From Paracoccaceae bacterium (GTDB lineage Bacteria; Pseudomonadota; Alphaproteobacteria; Rhodobacterales; Rhodobacteraceae), in the NCBI GenBank assembly GCA_026710155.1, contig JAPORQ010000073.1, forward strand, positions 31,016 through 95,015: a stretch of 64,000 bases of DNA, written 5' to 3'. Within the stretch, counting starts at the first letter, position 1, and every line of letters starts with the position of its first letter. Below are positions 1-8,200 of the stretch, piece after piece. A program made the position numbers and the translations under genes. The notes under the pieces are model-generated. The model was not told the origin of the DNA. It did not search any database and worked only from the letters and a program-made list of their open reading frames with translations.

Positions 1-880
1 CGACAATATGGGTTCTGTCCACCTTGACCCCTATTCCTTCCAAATTAAGGTTTTCGACATTTCCCACAATTCCCACAGCCGAAATTATTGTATCGAAGAT
101 TATCTTGCTTTCACCTTTTGTATCCTTGATGATAACTTCGATACCGTCCTTGACCTTTTTTGTTCCCTTTACCTGTGCTCCTTCAATAATGGTCATCCCA
201 TGCTTTTGAAATTGTTTTTTGGCAAAGGCAGAAATCTCCCTGTCTTCAACAGGAAGTATTGTATCCAGCATCTCGACAACAGTGGTCTCGGAACCGATTG
301 AGTTGAAGAAACTGGCAAATTCTATTCCTATCGCACCTGAGCCCACCACCAATAATTTTTTTGGTACCCTTGGCGGTTGCAGTGCTTCCCGGTAGGCCCA
401 GATATTCTTGCCATCAACTTCCAATCCAGGAACCTGTCTTGCTCTGGCTCCAGTAGCGATTACGATATTCTTGGCAGCTATGCTTGTCTCCTTGCCGGAT
501 TCCGAAATCAGCAATTCATTCTTGGATTTAAATTTTGCTTCTCCATTGAATACCGTGACCTTGTTCTTTCTCAAAAGATGGGTAACCCCACCCGAAAGTT
601 GCTTGGCTATGCTGCGTGAGCGGTTGATGATTTGATTCAGATCGAAATCAATATTTTCAGCCTTCAGACCAAATTCAGTAGCCCGATTCATCAAATGAAA
701 AATCTCGGCCGACCGGAGAATGGATTTGGTGGGAATACAGCCCCAATTCAAGCAAATACCACCCAAATCCTCCCTTTCGACAACGGCAACATTCAAACCC
801 AATTGACTGCCCCTGATAGCCGAAACATATCCTCCTGGACCCGTACCGATAACAACCATATCGAATTTTGTATTTGACAT
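1..880 (-). CDS. lpd: Dihydrolipoamide dehydrogenase (E3), C-terminus beyond window
   Basis: This flavoprotein reoxidises lipoamide for 2-oxoacid dehydrogenase complexes (and the glycine cleavage system) in the cytoplasm, passing electrons to NAD+. About 293 residues are visible, starting at the ATG whose complement is at 878-880. The N-terminus has the FAD-binding GTGPGG motif (residues 12-17) and the redox-active disulfide motif GGICLNWGCIPTKS with Cys43 and Cys48. A second dinucleotide-binding motif, VVGSGAIGIEFA, lies near residue 180 and is the NAD site. The dimerisation domain with the His-Glu pair is cut off by the window edge. It follows the DUF924 gene in the same direction after 45 bases. 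Mercuric or glutathione reductases are less likely because of the LNWGCIPTK form of the active site. Confidence 0.93.
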   Translation of the reverse strand, partial: MSNTKFDMVVIGTGPGGYVSAIRGSQLGLNVAVVEREDLGGICLNWGCIPTKSILRSAEIFHLMNRATEFGLKAENIDFDLNQIINRSRSIAKQLSGGVTHLLRKNKVTVFNGEAKFKSKNELLISESGKETSIAAKNIVIATGARARQVPGLEVDGKNIWAYREALQPPRVPKKLLVVGSGAIGIEFASFFNSIGSETTVVEMLDTILPVEDREISAFAKKQFQKHGMTIIEGAQVKGTKKVKDGIEVIIKDTKGESKIIFDTIISAVGIVGNVENLNLEGIGVKVDRTHIV

Positions 881-925
881 CTCCAATCCTTAAAATATCC
901 AAACCCAACCAGTCAGAGTGGTTGA

Positions 926-1513
926 TCACTTATGCATTTCTTTTCCGGCCTCGATTTTTTTAACAACCTGAACATACCCACCAGAATCCAGAAATGCTGA
1001 TTCTTCAGTTGTATTTACACGCCCCAGAGCATCATTCCGATAGGGAAATCTTCCGAATTCATTGATTATATCCGCATGAGCCTTGGCATGAATTAATGAA
1101 GTCTTTCCTTTTTCTCCAAGGCGGTTTGATATCAACTCTATACACTTGGCCTGATCCTTGGAATCTTCGGAATGCATGTAGGGAAGATAATAGAAACTCC
1201 GCTTTTCTTCTTCATGCTCCAGGTCAAAATCACGCGCAATGGCATCTTCTGCAATTTCCCGAGCCAGATGATCGAATTCAAAGGACCTGGCATCACCCCG
1301 AAACATGTTACGCGAAAATTGATCCAGAACCAGAATTATTGCCAAGCAACCATCCGGTGACTCTCTCCAATGGTCAAGTTTCCCCTTGATTGCTTCCTCG
1401 TAAGTATCAAGAAACCGTTCTCTCACCAAATTGTCAACTTCTTCACCACCGAAGAACCGCTTGCCCGGTTCCAGTTCTTCGAACCAAAAATGGAGAACAT
1501 CCTTGATCGTCAT
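926..1513 (-). CDS. DUF924 family protein
   Basis: This is a 195-residue member of the DUF924 (YPO-like alpha-helical, TPR-like) family, whose role is not established. Family-typical stretches are the N-terminal VLHFWFEEL (residues 6-14), the central ILVLDQFSRNMFRGDA and a PYMHSED motif near residue 112. Length is normal for the family. The start is the ATG complementing 1511-1513. It sits 6 bases downstream of the esterase gene and upstream of lpd, all on the minus strand, so glycosylase, esterase, DUF924 and lpd may share a transcript. No function is proposed. Confidence 0.85.
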   Translation of the reverse strand: MTIKDVLHFWFEELEPGKRFFGGEEVDNLVRERFLDTYEEAIKGKLDHWRESPDGCLAIILVLDQFSRNMFRGDARSFEFDHLAREIAEDAIARDFDLEHEEEKRSFYYLPYMHSEDSKDQAKCIELISNRLGEKGKTSLIHAKAHADIINEFGRFPYRNDALGRVNTTEESAFLDSGGYVQVVKKIEAGKEMHK

Positions 1514-1519
1514 TTTACT

Positions 1520-2179
1520 TCAATTCCCTAATTCCCTGTCCAGAAAATGTGTGGCAATACCCAATCCTACCGGCGAAATACTATGTTCAGCACCCTTGGA
1601 GGCATAGGTATATACCTTGAAATCGTTTTGGGTAAGATTCTTTTTGGCCGCAGTCAACTCATCATATGGTACGACAGGGTCATCCTCATCATGGACAAGT
1701 AAAACCGGGGGGCGGCATTTGATATCCCCATTATTGTTGTAAGGAAACAGCAATCTGCCTGAGAAGCCTGCAACTGCTGCCAACTTGTAGGAACATTTTG
1801 GGGCGTATTCCAGTGATAGCATGGTTCCCTGGGAAAAACCGAACAGGGCTATTTTTTCCGATGCAATATTGTTTTCACTTGAAACATTCGAAATCAACTT
1901 ATCGAGAGCTGTAAGTGATTCCTGCAGGGTGCGGCCCACTTCAATTGCCGATGCACCATCATAGGTCGGCAGGGAAAACCACTGAAAACCATCCTTGTTG
2001 ATTGGGCAGGCCTGGGGACCGTCCGGTGCCAGGAAAAGAGTATCCGGAAGAGATGAATTCATGTGTTCGGAAAGATTCAGAAGATCCTTTCCATTTGCAC
2101 CATAGCCATGAAGAAATATCACGATATTCCGGATATTGCCTGATTTCGGCTCACTTCTTTGTATGTTCAACTTGACCAT
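1520..2179 (-). CDS. Alpha/beta hydrolase, phospholipase/carboxylesterase family
   Basis: A 219-residue serine hydrolase of the YpfH/carboxylesterase 2 family, expected to cleave short acyl esters in the cytoplasm; the natural substrate is unknown. The fold shows the oxyanion region FLHGYGANG (22-30), the nucleophile elbow GFSQG (Ser116), the acid in HDEDDPVVP (about Asp167) and the catalytic His199 in AEHSISP. A longer frame to 2260 exists, but the ATG at 2177-2179 is preferred. It begins exactly where the family starts and forms a TAATG stop-start overlap with the upstream glycosylase gene, implying translational coupling. Confidence 0.88.
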   Translation of the reverse strand: MVKLNIQRSEPKSGNIRNIVIFLHGYGANGKDLLNLSEHMNSSLPDTLFLAPDGPQACPINKDGFQWFSLPTYDGASAIEVGRTLQESLTALDKLISNVSSENNIASEKIALFGFSQGTMLSLEYAPKCSYKLAAVAGFSGRLLFPYNNNGDIKCRPPVLLVHDEDDPVVPYDELTAAKKNLTQNDFKVYTYASKGAEHSISPVGLGIATHFLDRELGN

Positions 2180-2811
2180 TAGCGAACGCCCTCCCGGCTT
2201 TTTTCTACCCTGTAATAAGCCCAAAGCAACCTTGCTGCCACACTTCTCCAGGGTGACCAATTTTCGGCCATAATCCTCAAATCCTTTTCTGTTGGTCGAT
2301 CGGGGAGTTCAAAGAGCAATTTTGTACTTTCCTGCAAAGCCAGGTCACCGGCAGCAATCACATCTCTTTTTCCCATCGAGAACATTAAATATATTTCCGA
2401 AGTCCAAATACCAATACCGGGAATGGCTGTAAGTTTTTGAATTACCTGATTGTCAGGCAATGTATGGAGTAACCTGTAATTCAAATCACTCTTTGCCAGA
2501 GCAATTATATAACGGGCTTTTTGTCTTGATACCCCACAAGCCCTGACCACTTCTTCCGTTGCCGTTGATAACTTGCTTTGGTCCTTGTAACCGGCTTTTC
2601 CCAACCGTTCGCTGATGGCATTGGCCGAAGCCACCGAAACCTGTTGGCTCAAAATCATTTCCAGCAGGGCATTGAACCCTCCTTCCCTCCTTCGAAGAGG
2701 AATTTCACCTGAAAGTGCCTCTGCCTTGGCAAATTTGGGTTCGACCTTTGCCAGGTATTCCAAACCTTCCTGAATGTCATGCTGGGTTTCTATTATCTGG
2801 CTTTTTGCCAT
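2179..2811 (-). CDS. DNA-3-methyladenine glycosylase II-type (AlkA/HhH-GPD)
   Basis: A 210-residue base-excision repair glycosylase that should remove alkylated purines from DNA. The helix-hairpin-helix LTAIPGIGIWTSE lies at residues 127-139 and is followed by the Gly-Asp signature AAGDLALQ with catalytic Asp156. The helical core with ILSQQVS near residue 53 is also typical. The length matches compact bacterial AlkA-like proteins lacking the N-terminal AlkA domain. It is the first gene of a likely four-gene minus-strand run; the stop overlaps the esterase start by one base. The exact lesion range cannot be told from the sequence. Confidence 0.9.
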   Translation of the reverse strand: MAKSQIIETQHDIQEGLEYLAKVEPKFAKAEALSGEIPLRRREGGFNALLEMILSQQVSVASANAISERLGKAGYKDQSKLSTATEEVVRACGVSRQKARYIIALAKSDLNYRLLHTLPDNQVIQKLTAIPGIGIWTSEIYLMFSMGKRDVIAAGDLALQESTKLLFELPDRPTEKDLRIMAENWSPWRSVAARLLWAYYRVEKSREGVR

Positions 2812-2963
2812 ATCTATCCTAAAATCCCTTCAAGCAATGCAATTCTCATACTGGTTTAATTTGTCATTTATTTTATTATTTCAACACTCACGGTAGTTGG
2901 AAGCCCATTCTGCTACCCCGTATGATAGATTTTTTGCTTTTGAAAAATTGGAAAGTCGGGCGA

Positions 2964-4178
2964 ATGCATCTCAAAAGAGAATATAAAAACATTTTGGTCA
3001 TAGTCATCGCACAGGCAATAGTCGGTGCTCAATTACCTATTGCTGTTACCATCATGGGTTTGGCAGGACAAAATCTGGCATCCAATCTATGCTGGGCAAC
3101 CTTGCCGATTTCGCTCATGGTTTTCGGTTCGATGACCACAGCCCCATGGCTCGGGATCGTGATGCAGAAATTTGGCCGCAGAATTGGTTTCTGGTGTGGT
3201 TGCATAGGCGGGTTGATCGGTGGGGGTATTGGCTATTATGCACTCTATGTTTCTTCGTTCGAACTCTTTTTGGTAGGCGCGTATTTTACCGGAATTTACA
3301 TGTCCACAAACGGTTTTCTCAGATTTGCTGCAGCCGATACGGCCAGTCCGGCATTTCGACCCAAGGCTGTTTCCTATGCCTTGGCAGGTGGTCTTTTTGC
3401 TGCCATAATCGGTCCACAACTGGTCAAGGCAACCTATGAGGTAGGGGCCCAACAATATATGGGCACCTATGTTGCCGTAATGATCGTGAACCTTCTGGGC
3501 TTTATCATTTTTACCTTCCTTGACATTCCCAAAATCGAAAAGGATACCCAGCAGGCTGTAGTGGAAAAATCCTATTTTGACTTTCTGAAAAACCCGACCA
3601 TACTGGTTGCCATAATCTGTGGCAGTGTCTCCTATGCCTTGATGAACCTGGTCATGACTTCAACCCCTCTGGCTGTAGTTGGTACAGGACATTCACATCA
3701 TAGTGCAGCCAACATCGTTTCCGCACACGTTCTTGCCATGTTCATACCATCCTTCTTTACAGGACACTTGATTGCCCGGTTTGGTGCAGAAAGAATCGTA
3801 TCCTGTGGCTTGGCAATACTTACATTCTCAGGTGTTGTTGGTCTTATGGGGATAGATTTGGGACACTTCTATGTGGCCTTGATCCTTCTCGGCTTGGGAT
3901 GGAATTTTGGTTTTATCGGTGCAACAAACATGCTCCTTAAAGCCCACAAACCTCATGAAACCGGTAAGGTCCAGGGTCTTAATGATTTCCTCGTTTTTGG
4001 ATCGGTTACCATCGCTTCCCTGACCTCAGGCACACTCATGAATTGCACCGGTGGTTCCGCTCAACAAGGCTGGTCGGCTGTTAATTGGGCCATGGTTCCC
4101 TTTCTGATCCTTGCCGCAGGTTCCCTGATCTGGCTGCAAAGCCACAGGAAAAAATCCAGGATAGTTGAAAGGGCCTAG
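2964..4178 (+). CDS. MFS transporter
   Basis: A 404-residue inner-membrane protein with about twelve hydrophobic segments and the major facilitator layout. The loop GIVMQKFGRRIGFWCG after the second/third helix is the MFS motif A, repeated loosely as GHLIARFGAERIV in the second half. The substrate is unknown. A longer frame begins at 2922, but the ATG at 2964 has a GGAAAG sequence about 8 bases upstream and a basic N-terminus (MHLKREYKN) directly before the first helix. The gene converges on cimA and the two stop codons overlap on a shared CTAG, leaving no room for a separate terminator. Confidence 0.85.
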   Translation: MHLKREYKNILVIVIAQAIVGAQLPIAVTIMGLAGQNLASNLCWATLPISLMVFGSMTTAPWLGIVMQKFGRRIGFWCGCIGGLIGGGIGYYALYVSSFELFLVGAYFTGIYMSTNGFLRFAAADTASPAFRPKAVSYALAGGLFAAIIGPQLVKATYEVGAQQYMGTYVAVMIVNLLGFIIFTFLDIPKIEKDTQQAVVEKSYFDFLKNPTILVAIICGSVSYALMNLVMTSTPLAVVGTGHSHHSAANIVSAHVLAMFIPSFFTGHLIARFGAERIVSCGLAILTFSGVVGLMGIDLGHFYVALILLGLGWNFGFIGATNMLLKAHKPHETGKVQGLNDFLVFGSVTIASLTSGTLMNCTGGSAQQGWSAVNWAMVPFLILAAGSLIWLQSHRKKSRIVERA

Positions 4179-5893
4179 GAAACCGGAGTCAAAAAGGTAT
4201 CCTTTTCTGGTTTGGTGTTGGATTCAATCAGTTCATCAATCAAACCGAAATTATCAGCCAATAATTGTTCAGCTGTAGGTGCCTGGTCATAATCAAGTTT
4301 CCAGATAATGGCTTCAACCAATGCTTCAAAGGAAGCTTCAATTATATTGGGTGAAACTCCTGCGGTAGCCCAAGTCAAGCCATCAGAATTGGTACATTCA
4401 ATGACGACCCTGGTAACAGCCGACGTGCCAGCCCCACGAATTCTTACCTTGAAATCCACAAGTTTCATATCTGAGATGTATTTCTGATATGGACCGAGGT
4501 CCCTTTGCAATGCCTTGGACAGGGCATGTACAGGTCCGCTATCCAAATTGTCGGTCAATCCCTCGGATACGGAAATCTTCCTTTCATTGCCGATTTTGAT
4601 AACGACAACCGCTTCGGATTCACTTTTGGATATATTATCGTTGAAGTGATGCGATTCCACATTGACCCTGAATCTTTGAACCCTGAAATAATTCGAAAGC
4701 GTTCCCAGCATCCTTTTTACCAGCAACTGACAAGATTCCGGTGCTACATCATAGGTATATCCCTTGTCTTCTCGTAGTTTGATCTCATCGACAATTCTTA
4801 TGAGAGTATCATCATCAACTGTTTTCAAATCCACTCCCAATTCTTTCAGCCATGCTCTCAAATGTGATCTACCGGCTTGATTTGACAGTGGAATAACCCT
4901 CTTGTTGCCAACATCTTCCGGGTCCACATGTTCATAGGTTGAAGGTTCCCTCAAAACTCCCGAACCATGCAGGCCAGCCTTATGTGCAAAGGCAGATGTA
5001 CCTACATAGGCTGCGTTTTTACTGGGAATTCTATCCAGAATATCATCAAGGAGTCTCGAAAGTTGTGTCAGTTTCTGGAGCTTCTCCAAGGTAACACCTG
5101 TATCATAAAGGGATCTATAGGGCTCCTTGAGCCTGAGATTGCCTATGATGGTTATCAAATTGGCATTACCACATCGTTCACCGATACCATTGATGGTTCC
5201 CTGAATATGCCTGGCACCGGCATCTATTGCCGCAAGGGAACCCGCAACGGCATTTTCGGTATCGTTGTGCGTGTGAATTCCCAACCTGTCACCAGGAATG
5301 CCATATTCGATTACGGCCTTGGTTGCCGTACCAATATCCTTGGGAAGAGTACCACCGTTGGTATCACACAATACAATCCATCTTGCTCCGGCCAAATAGG
5401 CTTCCTTGGCACAATCCAAGGCATATTTTTCATCGGAAAAATAACCATCGAAGAAATGCTCGGCATCAAAAATGACTTCCTTGCCCTTGGCAACCAGGTG
5501 CTTTATTGATTGTCTGATGTTTTCGAAGTTTTGTTCAAGGGTTATGCCAAGGGCCTTCTGTACATGAAACACATGGGTCTTGCCTACAACGCAAACTGTT
5601 TTCGTGGATGAGTTGGCCAAACTGGCCAGATTGACATCATTGTCTGCTGAATGATCTGCACGCTTGGTCATTCCGAAGGCAGTGATTTGGGCATCTTTGG
5701 TTTCTGGCAGGCTCTCGAAATACTGCCGATCGGTTTCATTTGCACCAGTAAAACCTCCCTCGATGTAATCAATACCAATATCATCAAGTTCCCTGGTAAG
5801 TCTTATTTTGTCCTCAAGCCCGAACAAAACACCGAGGGTTTGTGCTCCATCTCGGAGGGTCGTGTCATACAAATATATTCTTTCCTTGCTCAT
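4175..5893 (-). CDS. cimA: (R)-citramalate synthase, CimA type
   Basis: This 572-residue enzyme condenses pyruvate and acetyl-CoA to citramalate, the first step of the threonine-independent route to isoleucine. The N-terminal HMGL-like TIM barrel shows YDTTLRDGAQ (9-18), DTNGG (178-182) and the metal-binding GIHTHND (His207, His209). The C-terminal part (about 380-540) is a LeuA-type allosteric dimer domain. It fits the single-chain CimA/TIGR00977 group better than 2-isopropylmalate synthase. Its ATG overlaps the cysS stop by four bases (ATGA), so cysS and cimA are translationally coupled. The 3' end overlaps the convergent MFS gene. Confidence 0.92.
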   Translation of the reverse strand: MSKERIYLYDTTLRDGAQTLGVLFGLEDKIRLTRELDDIGIDYIEGGFTGANETDRQYFESLPETKDAQITAFGMTKRADHSADNDVNLASLANSSTKTVCVVGKTHVFHVQKALGITLEQNFENIRQSIKHLVAKGKEVIFDAEHFFDGYFSDEKYALDCAKEAYLAGARWIVLCDTNGGTLPKDIGTATKAVIEYGIPGDRLGIHTHNDTENAVAGSLAAIDAGARHIQGTINGIGERCGNANLITIIGNLRLKEPYRSLYDTGVTLEKLQKLTQLSRLLDDILDRIPSKNAAYVGTSAFAHKAGLHGSGVLREPSTYEHVDPEDVGNKRVIPLSNQAGRSHLRAWLKELGVDLKTVDDDTLIRIVDEIKLREDKGYTYDVAPESCQLLVKRMLGTLSNYFRVQRFRVNVESHHFNDNISKSESEAVVVIKIGNERKISVSEGLTDNLDSGPVHALSKALQRDLGPYQKYISDMKLVDFKVRIRGAGTSAVTRVVIECTNSDGLTWATAGVSPNIIEASFEALVEAIIWKLDYDQAPTAEQLLADNFGLIDELIESNTKPEKDTFLTPVS

Positions 5894-7359
5894 GATTTTG
5901 CCTTCTCATCGAAGAGGAACTGAATTCTATCCTCATATCTGCCTTTCAATGCTTTCAGCATTTCTGGATTGAAATCACTATTCAATTGCCATTTCGGTAG
6001 TTCACCTCCCGACTGGTCTTGCAAAAGCACTCCAGCTTCACTCAGGGAATTCCTGATTTCATCGGCTTTGGCGAAATCCCGAATTTTTCTGCACTCTTCC
6101 CTGTACTCAAGAACATGAATGAGACAATTGGCAATTTCCGTGGATTGAATATCTTTGCCCAGTGAATTTTCCACCTCTTGGCAAAGGCTTTCCAAACCCA
6201 ATAGGCAGAGCGATCCATAAAGGGAATCCAATTCCTCTTTTCTGGCCAGGTCATGGAGTTTTGCCAATCCCCTGGGTATATTGAAATCGTCACAAACAGC
6301 TTCCTTGAATTCTGGATCGATTGTGGGGGTCAAATTCCCTGCACTCGAAAATAACCGGCGCCATCGGGCAACAATTTCTGTTGCTTCATGAACCTTGCTG
6401 TCGGTCCAGTCAATTTCCGAACGATAATGGGTTCCCAGCATTACCAACCGGATGACTTCTCCCGTAATGCCCCTATCCATCAGATCCTTGATGGTGAAGA
6501 AATTCCCCAGGCTTTTTGCCATTTTCTGACCATTTACCCTGATCATGCCATTGTGCATCCAGTATCTGGCGAATTCCTCTTCAGGGTATATGGCATTACT
6601 TTGTGCCAACTCATTTTCATGATGCGGGAAACAAAGATCGGAACCACCACCATGGAGATCAAAAGTGGGGCCAAGCAATTCCGAACTCATGGCTGAACAT
6701 TCTATGTGCCATCCGGGTCTTCCTCTTCCCCACGGGCTGTCCCAGCCAGGCAGGTCATCACTCGATGGTTTCCAAAGAACAAAATCCAACTCGTTTTTCT
6801 TGTAGGGTGCAACTTCAACTCGTGCGCCAGCCTTCATGGTTTCCAGATTTCTCCTGGCCAGATTTCCATATTTTGGTGCTGATGAAACATCAAACAGGAC
6901 ATGTCCCTCGACCTCATACCCATTTCCATTGGATAAAATATTCCCGATCATGGAAATCATTTGTGGAATATAGTCCGTTGCCCTGGGTTCATGGGTTGGA
7001 TCCAAGTTTCCAAGAGAGTGCATATCCTCATGATACCAGCCAATGGTTTCATCGGTGATTGACTTTATGATGGCAATGAGATCCCTGGCATCACCATTTT
7101 CCCTTACGCTCTTGGCACGATTGTTTATTTTGTCATCAATATCCGTGATGTTTCTGACATAAGTCACGTTTTCCTTGCCATAAAGGTATTGAAATAACCT
7201 GTAGACAATATCAAAGGTTACAGCAGGTCTGGCATTACCAATATGTGCCCGATCATATACGGTGGGACCGCAAACGTACAACCTAACGTTTTCAGGCTTC
7301 AGTGGTACAAATTTTTCTTTCCTACGAGTTTTCGTATTCCAGATGTGTAATGCTGTCAT
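5890..7359 (-). CDS. cysS: Cysteinyl-tRNA synthetase
   Basis: A 489-residue class I aminoacyl-tRNA synthetase charging tRNA-Cys. The HIGH signature appears as HIGN (39-42), the zinc ligands include Cys30 in LYVCGPTVYD, the Cys in HIECSAMS and the His pair in CFPHHENE, and the KMSKS loop is KMAKS in NGQKMAKSLGN. The C-terminal helical anticodon-binding region is present, and length is close to the E. coli enzyme (461) with a small extension. The upstream leader (7360-7450) has a G+C-rich inverted repeat described separately. The gene is followed by cimA with a four-base overlap. Confidence 0.96.
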   Translation of the reverse strand: MTALHIWNTKTRRKEKFVPLKPENVRLYVCGPTVYDRAHIGNARPAVTFDIVYRLFQYLYGKENVTYVRNITDIDDKINNRAKSVRENGDARDLIAIIKSITDETIGWYHEDMHSLGNLDPTHEPRATDYIPQMISMIGNILSNGNGYEVEGHVLFDVSSAPKYGNLARRNLETMKAGARVEVAPYKKNELDFVLWKPSSDDLPGWDSPWGRGRPGWHIECSAMSSELLGPTFDLHGGGSDLCFPHHENELAQSNAIYPEEEFARYWMHNGMIRVNGQKMAKSLGNFFTIKDLMDRGITGEVIRLVMLGTHYRSEIDWTDSKVHEATEIVARWRRLFSSAGNLTPTIDPEFKEAVCDDFNIPRGLAKLHDLARKEELDSLYGSLCLLGLESLCQEVENSLGKDIQSTEIANCLIHVLEYREECRKIRDFAKADEIRNSLSEAGVLLQDQSGGELPKWQLNSDFNPEMLKALKGRYEDRIQFLFDEKAKS

Positions 7360-7386
7360 GTCAAACCAAAAAGGGGTTGGTCCCTA

Positions 7387-7426
7387 CGGCCCGAAAGAAA
7401 AATTTGCTTGAATTGACAACGGGCCG
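7387..7426 (-). promoter_or_regulatory. G+C-rich inverted repeat in the cysS leader
   Basis: CGGCCCG at 7387-7393 pairs perfectly with CGGGCCG at 7420-7426 across a 26-base A+T-rich loop, in an otherwise A+T-rich region, 28 bases before the cysS start. A TTGACA-like element also lies in this region on the minus strand. It could be an attenuator or a protein-binding site; no T-box specifier structure was recognised. The repeat is visible; its function is inferred. Confidence 0.3.
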
Positions 7427-7639
7427 ACAGAGATGTCAACCAATAATGCAAATGTATATTGTAAATACCTTCGTTGTCATGGAACAACAAATTAGCAAAC
7501 TGTATCGAGAAATCAAGTGCAGTAACAAAATATTACTCGGTTGGCAATCCTTGATCCAAATCACGGGATTACTTGATCAACTCAAATCATTTCCAAATCG
7601 CAAGTATTGAATTTCAAGCTGGGAAACTTGATTGCATCG

Positions 7640-8158
7640 CTAATTCTGTGCTTTTTGTTTTTCAGAATTTCCAGTTCGAAATTCAAACCAATCAGGAATC
7701 TTTCGCTTTGTCCACTTCATATTGAAAAGAACAGACTTGGATTTGTAATACTCCCGATAGCTTGCAACTGGACAGTTTGTTTTGTACTCATCTGGAAGGG
7801 CTAGGGCAAAGGGTGTCATATCCGCTTTCAAAATATTATCGGGCATGATGGATAGGTGTTCCCTTAATTTTTGATCGGAGAGGTGAATTTTGCCGTATCT
7901 GTACCGATATTCGTCACACAAACCCACAAAATGCTGATAATGCCATTGGTAATTGCCACTTGACTCCATCGTCCAGATTGTGCATGGATGCTTTTGATGG
8001 GTAATTTTGTAGAAATTTTCCTGGACAGTACTACTCTCTAGCAAACGATGGGTTGCGCAAAGCATTTGGGCAGATTCAAGGACCATTTTCACAACATGTT
8101 TGTCACACTGGTATTGTGCTGCAACCTGGGGATCCAAATCCAGGCAAAATATATTCAT
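7640..8158 (-). CDS. Conserved hypothetical protein, phage-type family
   Basis: A 172-residue soluble protein with no assigned function. The pattern is an N-terminal MNIFCLDLDPQVAAQY, then CDKHVVKMVLESAQML, a central HPCTIWTMESSGNYQW and later DEYRYRYGK. I recall very similar small proteins in marine phage and plasmid genomes, but cannot name the family. The many conserved His, Cys, Glu and Asp residues suggest an enzyme or metal site. A TTG at 8191 would add 11 residues, but the ATG at 8156-8158 matches where the conserved sequence starts. It lies alone between uvrA and cysS on the same strand, and may be an acquired gene. Confidence 0.7.
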   Translation of the reverse strand: MNIFCLDLDPQVAAQYQCDKHVVKMVLESAQMLCATHRLLESSTVQENFYKITHQKHPCTIWTMESSGNYQWHYQHFVGLCDEYRYRYGKIHLSDQKLREHLSIMPDNILKADMTPFALALPDEYKTNCPVASYREYYKSKSVLFNMKWTKRKIPDWFEFRTGNSEKQKAQN

Positions 8159-8200
8159 TGCTACAAAATTTAATTTCTCTCTATGACGCAAGTGTCATTG

